Assembly: GCA_038400315.1 (NCBI GenBank)
Contig: CP151667.1
Span: 4,165,174-4,229,173, forward strand
Source: Isosphaeraceae bacterium EP7
Lineage (GTDB): Bacteria > Planctomycetota > Planctomycetia > Isosphaerales > Isosphaeraceae
Reading direction: 5' to 3'
Length of the DNA: 64,000 bases
This document shows positions 51,299-61,314 of this stretch, one piece after another. The position numbers and the translations under genes were made by a program. The notes below the pieces were generated by a model. The model had not been told where the DNA came from and did no database searches. It saw only the letters and a list, made by a program, of their open reading frames with translations. Each line of letters begins with the position of its first letter. Position 1 is the first letter of the stretch.

Positions 51299-51998
51299 TT
51301 TGAAGACAATCGACCTCAATGTCGACCTCGGCGAGGGGTTTCCCTGGGATGCCGAGTTGCTACCCCTGGTTAGCTCCGTCTGCGTCGCATGCGGCGGCCA
51401 CGCCGGCGATGCCCGCACGATGGACGCCACGCTCCGTGGCGCGAAGCTGCGAGGCGTCACGGCGGGGGCTCATCCGGGATATTTGGACCGCGCGAACTTC
51501 GGCCGGATTGACCGGGAGGCCACCGCCGAGGAAGTGCGGGGTCTCATCCTCGAACAGTGGGATGCGCTCCAGGCCGTCGCCTCCTCGATAGGCATTCCCC
51601 TTAAATTCCTAAAGCCACACGGTGCCCTGTATAATCAGGCCCGCCTCAGCGAGCCCCATGCATTGGGCATCGTCGAGGCCGCTGCCTCCCTCGGGATGCC
51701 GGTCCTGGGAATTTCGGGAGGGCTCGTCGAGAGTCACGCCGCCCGTCGCGGAGTCCGCTTCGTCTCCGAGGGCTTCGCTGACCGGCGTTATCGGCCGGAC
51801 GGCTCGCTCGTCCCGCGGAGCGAAGCCGGGGCTGTACTCGATGACCCGGCCGAGGCGGCGGAACAAGTGTTGACCCTGACCGAGCGCGGGATCGAGACGC
51901 TCTGCATTCATGGCGATCATCCGGAGGCCGTCAAACTGGCCCTGGCGATCCGAGTGACCCTGCAACGCTCAGGAATCGAAGTCCGCTCCGCGTTCTGA
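51299..51998 (+). CDS. pxpA: 5-oxoprolinase subunit PxpA (LamB/YcsF family)
   Basis: PxpA binds 5-oxoproline in the 5-oxoprolinase complex. Family signatures are present: TIDLNVDLGEG at the N-terminus, CVACGGHAGD, AHPGYLDRANFGR and KFLKPHGALYNQA, with CIHGDHPEAVKLA near the C-terminus. The assumed start is a TTG at 51299, giving a 233-aa protein whose second residue begins the conserved KTIDLNVDLGEG block; GCGAGGG stands seven bases before it. ATG codons at 51216 and 51225 are also in frame and would add 25-28 residues of non-family sequence, so the start is not certain. pxpC follows 15 bases after it. Confidence 0.9.
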
Positions 51999-52013
51999 GC
52001 CCCGGAGGTACCG

Positions 52014-52982
52014 ATGGGCCTGATCGTGCTCAAGTCGGGGCTTTGGACGACGTTTCAGGACGAGGGGCGGCCGGGATACCGTGATCGTGGAGTTCCCCCG
52101 GCGGGAGCGTTCGACCTCGGTTCGCATCGACTGGCCAATGCCTTGCTGGACAACCCGCGAGGGGTCGCCACCCTGGAATTGACCCTCGACGGGGGCCATT
52201 ACCAGGCCACGGCCGCGATGGAACTGGCCATCGCAGGCGCGGCCATGCCTGCTCGGATCGAGCTGACCGGGAGACAGCCCGTCATCCTGCGACCTCCCTG
52301 CGCATTCCTGCTTCGAGGTGGCGAACGCCTGACGATCGGTCCCGCGCGGACCCAGATCCGGGCCTACCTCGCGGCCCGCGGAGGCTGGCGGTCGCCGGTC
52401 GTCCTGGGGAGCAGATCGTCCGAAGTCCCGATCAAGGCTGGGATTGTGCTCGAAGACGGGTGGACGCTCGACGCGGAAATGGATCAACTTCGGTGCAATG
52501 GGAGGCGTCTGGGTTGCTTCGAGCCCTCCGCGGACGAGGGACCCTACCGAGTCATGACCGGGCCCGACGCAGTGGCCGATTTCGAGAACTCACCGCTCCT
52601 GACGGGGGAGTTTCGCGTCCTGCCTCAATCCAACCGGATGGGTCTGAGGCTGGAAGGCCCCGCCTTGAACGTGCAAGCCGATCCCGATCGGCTGTCCGAG
52701 CCGGTCGCCGTTGGCGCGGTCCAGGTCGCGGGCGGGCAACCGCTCATTCTGGGGGTGGCCTGCGGCACGATGGGGGGTTATCCGCATCTGGCGCAGGTCG
52801 TCTCGGCCGATCTCGACCGGCTCGCCCAGGCCAGGCCGGGTTCCTTGATCCGATTCGGGCGGGTGGAGCCGGAGGAAGCGAGGCGTCTGGACTCGGCGCA
52901 TCGGCTTGAGCAATCTGCGTTTCTGAGTCGCGTCGAGTTGCGGGTCCGCGACCATCGGCGGCTTCTCGAGGCGGGCGGCTGA
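52014..52982 (+). CDS. pxpC: 5-oxoprolinase subunit PxpC (KipA-like)
   Basis: PxpC is the ATP-hydrolysing partner of PxpA and PxpB in 5-oxoproline opening. The 322-aa product has the family N-terminus SGLWTTFQDEGRPGYRDRGVPPAGAFD. It also has LRPPCAFLLRGGERLTIGP, the AYLAARGGWRSPVVLGSRSS stretch, and SNRMGLRLEGP with ILGVACGTMGGYPHLAQVVSADLDRLAQ. The sequence GGAGGT is placed four bases ahead of the ATG. PxpA is just upstream; PxpB lies 9 kb away. The C-terminal 30 residues are Arg/Leu-rich and not conserved. Confidence 0.94.
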   Translation: MGLIVLKSGLWTTFQDEGRPGYRDRGVPPAGAFDLGSHRLANALLDNPRGVATLELTLDGGHYQATAAMELAIAGAAMPARIELTGRQPVILRPPCAFLLRGGERLTIGPARTQIRAYLAARGGWRSPVVLGSRSSEVPIKAGIVLEDGWTLDAEMDQLRCNGRRLGCFEPSADEGPYRVMTGPDAVADFENSPLLTGEFRVLPQSNRMGLRLEGPALNVQADPDRLSEPVAVGAVQVAGGQPLILGVACGTMGGYPHLAQVVSADLDRLAQARPGSLIRFGRVEPEEARRLDSAHRLEQSAFLSRVELRVRDHRRLLEAGG

Positions 52983-53093
52983 GCTTGCCGTCTGGGCCCG
53001 AATCGAGTATTCCGTTCGCCCAGGGAGGGCCGGTCGTGGCCCCTCCGGGTTGGGCTCCGACTTTCGATCCGGTCGCAGGAAGAGGCGCTATTG

Positions 53094-54341
53094 ATGTCGC
53101 AGGGACGCTCGACTCAGGTCCATGCACTGAGATGGGCCCTGGCCTTGGCCATCGTCGGGCCCACGGCCGGCGGCTGCCGGATGGCCCAGAGGCGGCATGA
53201 TCGGCCGGCCGGCGCGAGGCCCGAATCTCGGGTGCCCGCCCTGCCCATGATCTCGGCCGAAGCCCCCCGGAGCGACTCGGAAACCCGGACCACCGGCTAC
53301 GAGGTGGTGGCCGAGCCGGGCGAGGAGAAGTCGCCCCCGGAATTCGCCCCAGCCCCGACACCGATGCTCGACCGGGCGATCGTCCGCTCCAAGGCGATCC
53401 AGGACGGGGTTGTGGCCGGGATGACCCAGCCTGCACCCGCCGTCGCGCCGGCCTCGACGCCAGACTTGCCTTTGATTCCGGTTTCCACCGCCGCGGCGGC
53501 CCCGGCCGAACTCGCGGCGGAGGGCGACGCGCTCCCGACCATGCCCGTCCCCGAGCCCACGCCGCCTGCTCCCGCGGTGGTGGTCGCGGCCAATCCGGCC
53601 CCCGCTCCAGCCCCGAAACCCGAAGCGAAGCCCGAGCCGACTGCCGAGGAAGCCTGGGACGAAGCCCTCGCCCGCCTGCGGGCACTGGCTAAAAATGGCC
53701 AAGGCTCGGGCGACGCGCCTGGGGCCTTGGCCTGGACGCTTCCCGTGATCGATTGGCTGGCCCGGCCGGCTGGGGACGAAGGGGCCGGTGCCGACCCGAT
53801 TCGCCCCGTGATTGTCGCCCTGATCCGCGAGGCCGAGCCCGTCCCGGGTCGGGAATCGGCCCGCATCCGCGAGGCGGTCGGTGCGCTCGAAGCGGCCTCG
53901 CCGCTGGAGATGACCGACCTGCGATGGTGTCGCAACGTCTACGGGTTCGGCGAGTTCGAGCCGATCGACGAGCCCGCGTTCCATCCGGGGCAGGCGGCGA
54001 TCCTTTATTGCGAGCTTGCCGGCGTCCACTCGGTCGAGGCCGATGGCCAGTTCCGGTCGAAGCTCCAGGCACAGCTGGCGATCGTCCCCGACGGAGGGGG
54101 AGCACCCGTCTGGACCCAGTCGTTCGACCCGGCCGAGGATCGTTGCCGCCGACGCCGTCGCGACTTCTTCGTCAACTACTCGTTCAGCATCCCCGAGAGC
54201 CTCGCCCCGGGCCTCTATCGACTTCGCCTGACCCAGACCGACCAGGTGGCCGGCCGGGGCACGACCCGCGAGATCGCCTTCTCGATCGAGCCCAAGGTCA
54301 AGGCCGAGCCCGCGCCCGCGGCGGCATCCGCGGCACGCTGA
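53094..54341 (+). CDS. Putative lipoprotein of unknown function
   Basis: The 415-aa product has a hydrophobic N-terminus ending in a lipobox-like TAGGC (residues about 24-28), so a lipid-anchored protein is likely though not certain. Residues 30-180 are Pro/Ala-rich low complexity with alternating Glu. The rest is a compact region: AEEAWDEALARLRALAKNGQG helical, a helix-rich middle, and a C-terminal beta-rich part (FGEFEPIDEPAFHPGQAAILYCELAG, then RRRRDFFVNYSFSIPESLAPGLYRLRLTQTD) resembling an Ig-like fold. A TTG one codon before the chosen ATG is also possible. It converges with the ABC permease gene at 16 bases. No function is inferred. Confidence 0.74.
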   Translation: MSQGRSTQVHALRWALALAIVGPTAGGCRMAQRRHDRPAGARPESRVPALPMISAEAPRSDSETRTTGYEVVAEPGEEKSPPEFAPAPTPMLDRAIVRSKAIQDGVVAGMTQPAPAVAPASTPDLPLIPVSTAAAAPAELAAEGDALPTMPVPEPTPPAPAVVVAANPAPAPAPKPEAKPEPTAEEAWDEALARLRALAKNGQGSGDAPGALAWTLPVIDWLARPAGDEGAGADPIRPVIVALIREAEPVPGRESARIREAVGALEAASPLEMTDLRWCRNVYGFGEFEPIDEPAFHPGQAAILYCELAGVHSVEADGQFRSKLQAQLAIVPDGGGAPVWTQSFDPAEDRCRRRRRDFFVNYSFSIPESLAPGLYRLRLTQTDQVAGRGTTREIAFSIEPKVKAEPAPAAASAAR

Positions 54342-54357
54342 CCCGGCCCCAGGCCAA

Positions 54358-55521
54358 TCAAAGTTCCCGAAGGGCGCTGATGACGTCCAGGCGAACGGCG
54401 CGAATCGCCGGGAAGAGGCCGCCGAAGAGGCCCATCACCGCCGTCATGCCCACCGCGATGATCATCACGGTTGGCCCGAGCCGGAAGTTGACCGTCAGCT
54501 CCGAGAAGGTGTCGCTGCTCAGGGTGCCGAAGGTCAGGGCGCTCAGCGGGATGGTGGCGAGCAGCCCCACGGCGCCGCCGAGCATGCAGAGCAGCAGCGA
54601 CTCGGACATGAACGAGATCAAGACGTCCGACCGCGAGAACCCCAGGGCCCGCATCGTGCCGATCTCGCGGGTTCGCGACGACACGGCCGCGAACATCGTG
54701 TTGGCCGCCGAGAAGAGGGCGCCGATCGTTAATAGCACGGCGATGACGGTGCCGAAGACCTGGAGGAAGATGCTCGACTGGGTCTGCTTGGCGAAGTAGT
54801 CGACCTCCGAGAGCGGGTCGAGCTTGAACTGGTCGTTCGACGAGATTGTCTTCTTGAGCCGGCCCAGGGCCTCGGGAGAGACGGCCCGAAGCTGGATGCA
54901 GCTCACGGAGCTTTCGCGATTCAGGGCCCGGGACAGGTCCTTCTCGTCGACCCAGATCTCGCTCTCGGCCGAGCTGCCGCCGGCGGTGAAGATCCCCACG
55001 ACCCGGTACGACTCGCGGTCGCCGCACCTGATGACGCCGCCGATATTCGCCCCCTTGAACCGGCCCGCCAGTAATTTGGGGACGATACACTCGCCGCGGC
55101 CCAGCTCGAGGTCTCGCCCCTCGGTGATCTTGAAGTCGGGTCGCAGGGCCCTCGACGCCGGCTGGATTCCGCGCACGATCAGGTTCGTCCGGGTGCCGTT
55201 GGCCCGCTGCACCACGGGGATGCTCAGCAACTCGCCCGCGATAAGCGGGAGCCCACGCTCGTCGCGGGCGATCCCGTCGAGGGTGGACATCTCGTCGGCC
55301 GTCTTCTTGTCGATGCCGCTGGTCGTCTCGGCATCGGCCCCTTTGCGCAGGACGATCAGGTCGAGCGGGTCGCCGGAGACCTTCAGGCTGTGCTGAAGCC
55401 CCTCGACCATGCCGAAGAGGATGCACGAGCACCAGACGACCGCGCCCGTGCCCAGCACGGTCATCAGCGTGGTGGCCCAGCGCACCCGCAGGTTCCGCAC
55501 GTTGTACTTGATCGGGATCAT
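54358..55521 (-). CDS. ABC transporter permease (FtsX/MacB-like)
   Basis: This 387-aa protein has the MacB/LolC layout: one N-terminal membrane helix (WATTLMTVLGTGAVVWCSCILF), a periplasmic region of about 200 residues, and three C-terminal helices near 265-385. The FtsX-type core lies there (SRTREIGTMRALGFSRSDVLISFMSE). Permeases of this type transmit ATP-driven conformational change to the periplasm rather than moving substrate through a channel. It is the last gene of the four-gene operon and follows its homologous permease by 51 bases. Confidence 0.92.
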   Translation of the reverse strand: MIPIKYNVRNLRVRWATTLMTVLGTGAVVWCSCILFGMVEGLQHSLKVSGDPLDLIVLRKGADAETTSGIDKKTADEMSTLDGIARDERGLPLIAGELLSIPVVQRANGTRTNLIVRGIQPASRALRPDFKITEGRDLELGRGECIVPKLLAGRFKGANIGGVIRCGDRESYRVVGIFTAGGSSAESEIWVDEKDLSRALNRESSVSCIQLRAVSPEALGRLKKTISSNDQFKLDPLSEVDYFAKQTQSSIFLQVFGTVIAVLLTIGALFSAANTMFAAVSSRTREIGTMRALGFSRSDVLISFMSESLLLCMLGGAVGLLATIPLSALTFGTLSSDTFSELTVNFRLGPTVMIIAVGMTAVMGLFGGLFPAIRAVRLDVISALREL

Positions 55522-55572
55522 GGTCGGTTCGCCATCCTTGTGAGAGAACGGGGGAGGGGGCCGGGCGGCCGG

Positions 55573-56739
55573 TCAGACGACCTTGCGCAGCCCCTTGATC
55601 ACCGACAGGTTGGCGGCCAGGATCGCCGGGATCAGGCCGCTGACCAGGCCGATGGCCAGCGAGGCCGCCATGCCCACCAGCGCCGTGCTCCAGGGGACGT
55701 AGAAGAAGGGGAGGAAGCCCGCGGTGTAGGGGGCGATGTCCACGAAGTCGAAGAAGAACTTCGCGCCGATCGCGCCGACGAGCCCGCCGATGCCGGCGAC
55801 GATGATGGCCTCGCTCAGCACGATGAAGCAGACGAGACCCTTGCTGAATCCGATCGCCTTGAGCACCGCGACCTCGGTCGTCCGCTCGCGCATCGCCATC
55901 GCCATCGCGTTGCCCGCGACGCAGACCAGGGAGAAGACGACCGCGACGCCCACGGCCAGGATCAGGTCCTTCAGGTTGCCGAAATACTCGGCGAACATCT
56001 TGCCGAAGGCCTCTTCCGTCTGGGTCTTCGTCGGCATGTCGCTGTTGGTGTAGGCCTTGTCGATCTTCTCCGACAGCATCGCCATCGCCGCCGGATCCTT
56101 GCACTTCAGGTAGATGATCCCGGCATTGCCCGCGGCGCCCGCCATGCTCGACTTCTTCAGCCCCTCGTCCAGATAATCCCAGTTGAACATGCACATGCGC
56201 AGGTCGCGATTCGACGGCCCGTCGTAGATCGCGCGCACGGTCAGGTCGAGATCGAACGGGTAGATCGTCCCCTTCAGGGGGAGCGGGTCGCCGATCTTCA
56301 GCTTGCGGTCGGACGCCAGCTTGGCCCCGATGACGCAGCCCGCCCGGTCCTTCTTCCAGGCCTCGAGCTGGTCGGGCGGCACCGACAGCTCGTCCATGAT
56401 CGTGAAGATCTGCGACGGGTCGACGCCGAACTGGGCGAAGGGCATCCGCTCGTTGCCGACGCTGCCGCCGTACCAGCTGAACGGACTTGCCGCGACGACG
56501 CCGTCCATCGCGGCGACCTCGGCGACCCGGGCGACCGGCACCTTGCCGCCGAGCCCCTGCGAGCTCATCGTCACGACCCGGTTGTAGATCTTGACCGACG
56601 AGTTGACCTCGTCGTTGACCGTCAGGAACGACGCCAGGATCATCGACAGGAAGAGGCAGACGCTCACCGATCCGACCGTCAGCAGCGAACGGATCGGGTT
56701 GCGGCGGGCGTTGCGGAAGATGTAGACGAGGAACTTCAT
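55573..56739 (-). CDS. ABC transporter permease (FtsX/MacB-like), second copy
   Basis: The 388-aa permease has the same four-helix layout as its neighbour: an N-terminal helix ([23 protein letters not shown]), a periplasmic domain, and three C-terminal helices. It has the FtsX motif region [28 protein letters not shown]. The two permeases presumably form a heterodimer with the ATPase. The 5' end overlaps the ATPase stop by four bases (ATGA), so the two are translationally coupled. Confidence 0.92.
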   Translation of the reverse strand: MKFLVYIFRNARRNPIRSLLTVGSVSVCLFLSMILASFLTVNDEVNSSVKIYNRVVTMSSQGLGGKVPVARVAEVAAMDGVVAASPFSWYGGSVGNERMPFAQFGVDPSQIFTIMDELSVPPDQLEAWKKDRAGCVIGAKLASDRKLKIGDPLPLKGTIYPFDLDLTVRAIYDGPSNRDLRMCMFNWDYLDEGLKKSSMAGAAGNAGIIYLKCKDPAAMAMLSEKIDKAYTNSDMPTKTQTEEAFGKMFAEYFGNLKDLILAVGVAVVFSLVCVAGNAMAMAMRERTTEVAVLKAIGFSKGLVCFIVLSEAIIVAGIGGLVGAIGAKFFFDFVDIAPYTAGFLPFFYVPWSTALVGMAASLAIGLVSGLIPAILAANLSVIKGLRKVV

Positions 56740-57455
56740 GACGCGGCCTCCAGGCGACTTTCACGCACCACGTCGCCGACGAGCTGACCCTTGTCCAGGT
56801 TCAGCAGGCGGCTGGCCCGCTGCGCCGCGTGGGGGTCGTGGGTGACCATGACGATGGTCTTCTTGAACTCGCGGTTGAGCTGCTCCAGCAGGTCGAGGAT
56901 CTCCTCGGCGCTGGTGCGGTCGAGGTCGCCGGTCGGCTCGTCGGCCACGAGCAGATAGGGGTCGGTGACGATCGCGCGGGCGATGGCCACGCGCTGCTCC
57001 TGGCCGCCGGAAAGCTGCCTGGGGCTGTGGTCCTCGCGGCCGGCCAGGCCCACGATGCGCAGGGCCGTCATCACGTTCTCGCGCCGCTTGCGCTTCGAGA
57101 GCTTGGTCAGGAGCAGGGGGAGCTCGACGTTCTCGAAGGCGGTCAGCACCGGGATCAGGTTGTACATCTGGAAGATGAACCCGACGTTGTTGGCCCGCCA
57201 GCGCGTGACCTCGCCCTCGCCCATCCCGCCGATGTCCTGGCCGTGCACCCGGACCACGCCGCGAGTCGGCCGGTCGAGCCCGGCGATCAAGTTCAGGAGT
57301 GTCGTCTTGCCCGAGCCCGACGGGCCCATCAGCGCGAGGAACTCTCCCTCCTCGACCTTCAGGTCCAGGCCGCTCAGCACGGGGACCGTGAAGGAATCTC
57401 GGCGGTAGGTCTTGTCGACCCCCTCAAGCTCGATCGAATACGTCGCGCCGCTCAT
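56736..57455 (-). CDS. ABC transporter ATP-binding protein (LolD/MacB-type)
   Basis: The 239-aa ATPase has Walker A at 44-51 (GPSGSGKT), the Q-loop glutamine at about 96, the signature LSGGQ at 148-152, and Walker B at 168-174 (LLVADEP). The H-loop is in MVTHDPHAA. The pattern of residues around the signature ([16 protein letters not shown]) is that of LolD/MacB/FtsE-type ATPases, which power FtsX-like permeases. It follows the adaptor gene by 47 bases. Confidence 0.96.
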   Translation of the reverse strand: MSGATYSIELEGVDKTYRRDSFTVPVLSGLDLKVEEGEFLALMGPSGSGKTTLLNLIAGLDRPTRGVVRVHGQDIGGMGEGEVTRWRANNVGFIFQMYNLIPVLTAFENVELPLLLTKLSKRKRRENVMTALRIVGLAGREDHSPRQLSGGQEQRVAIARAIVTDPYLLVADEPTGDLDRTSAEEILDLLEQLNREFKKTIVMVTHDPHAAQRASRLLNLDKGQLVGDVVRESRLEAAS

Positions 57456-57502
57456 AGGCCTCTCCTTCTTGGAGTCAACGGTGGGGATGTCCGGGCCGAG
57501 GG

Positions 57503-58804
57503 CTAGCGGGCCACGGAGACTCGCTCGCCGTCGCGTAAGGCCTTGGTCGGGTTCAGGACCACGCGATCGCCGGCCTTCACGCCCGACTCGACGCGAGCCA
57601 GGTCGTCATTGGTCAACACCACCTCGATGCCGCGTCGGCGCACCTCGTCCTTGTCGTCGATGACCCAGGCGTACCAGTGCCCGGTCTCCTCGACGATGGC
57701 CGCCTTGGGCAGGAACAGGAAGGCCTTGCCGGCGTCGGGGTTGACCACCCCCTTGTCGGGCAGGAAGTGCACGGTCGCCCCCAGCTCGGGGAACAGGGAG
57801 GCGTCGGGGTCGAGGATCTCCACCTTCACCTTGACCGTCCCCCGGGCGCGGTCGCCCATCGGGATGATCTGCCTGAGCCGCCCCCGATAATGTTTGCCCG
57901 CCACCGCGCTGACGGAGACTTCCGCGGGCTGGCCGATCACCACGCGCGAAAGCAGGGCCTCGTTGACGTCGGTATCGACCTCCATCCGGTCCAGGTTGGC
58001 CAGCGTCACCACGGCCGAGCGGCCGGTCGAGCTGCTCATGCTCATGCTGGTGATGACCTCGCCGACCTCCCCCTGCTTCTCGACGACCGTACCGTCGAAG
58101 GGGGCGTAGAACGACATCTGGCGGATGTTGTCCTCGCACTCGGCCACGTTGGCACGCAGCAGTTTGGCCGCCGCCTCCAGGGCCGCCACGCGGGCCTCGC
58201 CCATCTCGCGGGCCGTGTCCGCCTGCTCGACCTCCTCCAGCGACGCGGCGCCGTTGAGCGACCGCAGGCGAACCATCCGCTTCGCCTTGCGGTCCTTGTC
58301 CTTCAGGTCGGCGCGGGCCTCCAGCAGCTCGGCGTCGGCCTTCAGCACCTCGGCTTTTTTCGATTCGAGCAGGGCCTCCATGTCGCGATGCTCGAGCACC
58401 GCCAGGAGGTCGCCTTTCTTGACCTTGCTCCCCTCCTCGACGCGCATCTCCTGCACGCGTCCGGGGAACTTGGTGCCGATCATCGCCTGGTTCCTCGACT
58501 TGAGGTAACCCTTGGCGCTCAGCAGCTTCTCGGCCTCGCCGGAGGTCATCGTCGAGACCACGCCGACGTTCACCTCGACCTTGGTGCGGATCTTCTCGTA
58601 CTCGCGATAGGCGTAGAATCCGCCGCCCGCGAGCAGGCCCAGCGGCACCAGCCAGATCGACCAGCCCAGGAGCGCCGAGCCGAAGCCCCTGCGCCTGGCG
58701 GGGCGACCGGGGCGGTCGTCGCGTTGTCGGATCGTCGAGCCGCGTCCGTGGTCGCCGCGGTCGATTTTCAGCGAGGCCAGGTCGTCGCGCAGCGTGCTCG
58801 CCAT
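57503..58804 (-). CDS. Periplasmic adaptor (HlyD/MacA-like membrane-fusion protein)
   Basis: The 433-aa protein has an N-terminal basic tail, one membrane helix at about 48-66 ([22 protein letters not shown]), and then the adaptor fold. The lipoyl/barrel-sandwich half starts [36 protein letters not shown] long alpha-helical hairpin follows, then [21 protein letters not shown], and a beta-barrel region to the C-terminus. Such adaptors link inner-membrane MacB/Lol-type complexes to outer-membrane components or extract lipids. It is the first gene of the four-gene operon, so the transporter is likely MacAB-like or a related export or lipid-transfer system. No outer-membrane TolC is adjacent. Confidence 0.93.
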   Translation of the reverse strand: MASTLRDDLASLKIDRGDHGRGSTIRQRDDRPGRPARRRGFGSALLGWSIWLVPLGLLAGGGFYAYREYEKIRTKVEVNVGVVSTMTSGEAEKLLSAKGYLKSRNQAMIGTKFPGRVQEMRVEEGSKVKKGDLLAVLEHRDMEALLESKKAEVLKADAELLEARADLKDKDRKAKRMVRLRSLNGAASLEEVEQADTAREMGEARVAALEAAAKLLRANVAECEDNIRQMSFYAPFDGTVVEKQGEVGEVITSMSMSSSTGRSAVVTLANLDRMEVDTDVNEALLSRVVIGQPAEVSVSAVAGKHYRGRLRQIIPMGDRARGTVKVKVEILDPDASLFPELGATVHFLPDKGVVNPDAGKAFLFLPKAAIVEETGHWYAWVIDDKDEVRRRGIEVVLTNDDLARVESGVKAGDRVVLNPTKALRDGERVSVAR

Positions 58805-58964
58805 CTGGGTACGCCCCTCCCCGATCGAAGCCCGTGTCTCGCAAGGGCGTTCGTCGCCCGCCCCGCTTCGTTAGGTCAGGCCGCGAAAATTCCCGGGCCC
58901 ACTCCATCCAGTCATGCTGGAATGAAGGGCGCGATCGGGTTTTTTACGGCTTCATCGGGACAGG

Positions 58965-58991
58965 AGTATACTACCTTGCGATCGATGTCAA
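58965..58991 (-). promoter_or_regulatory. Candidate sigma-70 promoter of the adaptor-ABC operon
   Basis: On the minus strand, TTGACA (58991-58986) is followed after 15 bases by TATACT (58970-58965). Both hexamers are near consensus; the spacer is one to two bases short of ideal. It would start transcription near 58958, leaving a leader of about 150 bases before the adaptor gene. A run of six T on the plus strand lies just downstream of it. Confidence 0.55.
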
Positions 58992-59034
58992 GTGGTCGCA
59001 CGATCACCATGACAACCGGTCACGTCTCGATCGG

Positions 59035-59871
59035 TCAATAGCCGCAGGCCTTCAGGTGCTGGACGCTGCGCACGACCCGATCATGTCGACCTTCCAGGCC
59101 GGGCTCGGGTTCGCCCAGAATTCCCTCGATCTCGATGGTGTAGGCACCGCCGTATCCGACCTTGTCGAGCGTCTCGCGGATCCGGACGAAGTCGACCCCG
59201 CCCCCCTCGCCGATCGCCGGGAAGTACCAGTCCTCGAACCGGCCTCGCCCGTCCTTGACGTGAACGTTGCGGACCAGGTCGGCCACCTTGGCCAGTTCGT
59301 CGACCGGGTCCACGCCCTCGTTGTAATAGCCGATGTTGCCCGTGTCGAAGTTCAGGCGGATCGAGGGGTGATCCAGGTCCGACATCAGGTCGAGCATCGC
59401 CTTGGCGTTCTGGGTCGGCCCTTTGTGGGTCTCGAGGGCCACGGTGATGCCCAGGGCCCCGGCGGTGTCGCCGATCCGCTTCAGGTTCTTGACGATCAGC
59501 CGACGCTCGTCGGCGTCGGCGGGCTGGCCGGCGCCCGAGACGACCAGGCCGACGTTGAACCACTTGCCGGCGAAGGCGATGCGCTTCTGGGTCGTCTCGA
59601 CCCCCGCCTCGGTGCGGATGTCGGCGCCGCCGACGTTGCAGCCCGAGATCCCCACGCCTTCCTTCTCAAGCAGGGCCACGAAGGCCGAGGCGGTCGCGTC
59701 GTCGGCCTTCTCGGTGATGACGGCCGACTCGGGGATGACCAGCCCCCCCATGTCGTGGCCGCGCAGGGCCAGCTCCAGGTGATCGATCCCGGTCGATCGG
59801 ATCCGTTCGACGGCGGTGCGGACGCCCGAGGCGCCGTAGCTATTGGTGAAGCAGCTGACCAGGCGGTTCAT
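59035..59871 (-). CDS. Second sugar phosphate isomerase/epimerase-like TIM-barrel protein
   Basis: The 278-aa protein belongs to the same xylose isomerase-like barrel superfamily as the gene at 259-1173 but is not a close copy. Motifs include RIRSTGIDHLELAL, GITVALETHKGPTQNA (Glu as metal ligand), IRLNFDTGNIGYYNEG (Asp) and VHVKDGRGRFEDWYFPAIGEG (His, Asp), with YTIEIEG near the end. These place the metal site of sugar isomerases and epimerases. The start at 59871 is preferred, with GAGGTC upstream; the frame is open 20 codons further. It is 56 bases after the ribonuclease D gene. Substrate unknown. Confidence 0.86.
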   Translation of the reverse strand: MNRLVSCFTNSYGASGVRTAVERIRSTGIDHLELALRGHDMGGLVIPESAVITEKADDATASAFVALLEKEGVGISGCNVGGADIRTEAGVETTQKRIAFAGKWFNVGLVVSGAGQPADADERRLIVKNLKRIGDTAGALGITVALETHKGPTQNAKAMLDLMSDLDHPSIRLNFDTGNIGYYNEGVDPVDELAKVADLVRNVHVKDGRGRFEDWYFPAIGEGGGVDFVRIRETLDKVGYGGAYTIEIEGILGEPEPGLEGRHDRVVRSVQHLKACGY

Positions 59872-59927
59872 GACCGGAAGACCTCGCGCGGATTTCTCGG
59901 GGACCTGGGGCCGTTGCTCGGTCCCGT

Positions 59928-61127
59928 TCAACCTTCGGATCGCTTTTCCAGCGCCACGGGGACCTCGGCCAGCGGGTCCACAACCCTCAGCGAGGTGCGA
60001 CCCGCCAGGACTTCCAGCAGGGTCTGGCCGCAGACCTGATCGCGCCAGCCGTCGGCGAGCACCGGCCTGGGCAGGCCGAGGCTACCGTCGAGGCTCCAAC
60101 GGATCAGCTCCTTCAGGTCGGCCGCGGAGCCGACCAGCCCGGTCGCCACCTTGTGCTCGGCGCAGCAGCGGGCGAGCGTTGCGGCGAGCAGGCTGACGAC
60201 CATCGACAGGCCGGGCCCCTCGTCGAATCGCTCGGGGGCCTCGGGGAGCGACTCGGCGGGCGTCGCCTGCGCGGCCTGGATGACCTCGACGACCTCCTGC
60301 GACTTGGCCAGCAGGTGCGGCCGGTTGTAGTCGCGCAGGGCTTCCAGGTCGCGGCGGCTGCTCGGCTGACGCTTGGCGATGGCCGTCAGCAGGTCGTCGC
60401 GCATCACCTGTCGCATGGGGCGATTGGAGCGCCTGGCCTCCTCGGACCGCCACTCGTAGAGGAGCCGGGCGGCCTCGAGGCCCCGGCGCGAGAGCTGGTG
60501 AAGCCCCGAGAGCTTGCGCCAGCGCTCATCGTCATCGCGCCTGCGGATCACCTCGATGAAGTCGGCGTACTCGGCCTCGGCCCACTCCGTCCGGCCGAGC
60601 TTCTGCAATCCGGCCTTCAGGGTGTCGACCACGCGCAGCAGGTGGCGTACGTCGTCCAGCGCGTACTGGATCTGGGCCTCGCTGAGCGGGCGGCGGCGCC
60701 AGTCGGTGCGCGTCTCACCGCCCGTGACGCTCACGTGCAGGACCTGGCCCAGCAGATTGCCCAGCGACAGCGGGTAGCCCATCCCGACCAGGCCCGCGGC
60801 GATCTGGACGTCGACGACCCGCGCGGGGAGGAAGCCGGTCTGGAACCGGCAGATGCGCAGGTCTTCCCCCGCGGCGTGCATCACCACCTCGATCGTCGGG
60901 TCGATGACCGCCTGCCAGAAGGGCCCGATGTCGCGGATGGCCAGGGGGTCGACGATCGCCAGCCGCTTCCGGGTCGCGACCTGGATCAGGCAGAGGATCG
61001 GCTCGAACGTATCCTCGCTGACGAACTCGGTATCGAATGCAAATTGCCCCTCCTCGCGGAGGTGCGCAACCAGCTCGGCGAGCCCCTTGGCGTCGTCGAT
61101 GAATTCTTCTTGAATCGGTTCGGTCAT
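59928..61127 (-). CDS. Ribonuclease D-like 3'-5' exonuclease
   Basis: The 399-aa protein contains the DEDDy exonuclease motifs: FDTEF (Asp32, Glu34), HAAGEDLRI (Asp89) and YALDDVRHL (Tyr155, Asp159), ordered and spaced as in RNase D. An HRDC-type helical domain follows at about 210-285 (LYEWRSEEARRSNRPMRQVMRDDLLTAIAKRQP). A second helical region to the C-terminus matches the two HRDC domains of RNase D. RNase D trims the 3' ends of tRNA precursors and other stable RNAs in the cytoplasm. The start is unambiguous. I have not assigned the symbol rnd because other DEDDy exonucleases are similar. Confidence 0.92.
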   Translation of the reverse strand: MTEPIQEEFIDDAKGLAELVAHLREEGQFAFDTEFVSEDTFEPILCLIQVATRKRLAIVDPLAIRDIGPFWQAVIDPTIEVVMHAAGEDLRICRFQTGFLPARVVDVQIAAGLVGMGYPLSLGNLLGQVLHVSVTGGETRTDWRRRPLSEAQIQYALDDVRHLLRVVDTLKAGLQKLGRTEWAEAEYADFIEVIRRRDDDERWRKLSGLHQLSRRGLEAARLLYEWRSEEARRSNRPMRQVMRDDLLTAIAKRQPSSRRDLEALRDYNRPHLLAKSQEVVEVIQAAQATPAESLPEAPERFDEGPGLSMVVSLLAATLARCCAEHKVATGLVGSAADLKELIRWSLDGSLGLPRPVLADGWRDQVCGQTLLEVLAGRTSLRVVDPLAEVPVALEKRSEG

Positions 61128-61314
61128 GCGAATCGTGCCCGGTCGCGGCCTCCGGACTCCCCGAGCTTCGTGCCCGCGGCCCCACCGGCCCGTCGCGACT
61201 GGTTGGGATTGTCACACCGAAGTCGCTCGGATGCAAGCGTCGGCCCACTGATGCGGGAACATTTGGACACGTTTTCTCGACGTGCCCGTTGGCGAAGCCG
61301 CGGGCATTCGAGGC

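Noticed and set aside
54215-56764. An 849-codon minus-strand frame spanning both ABC permease genes
   Set aside because: It is the wrong frame on the same strand; the two permease frames have membrane helices and FtsX motifs and explain the region.
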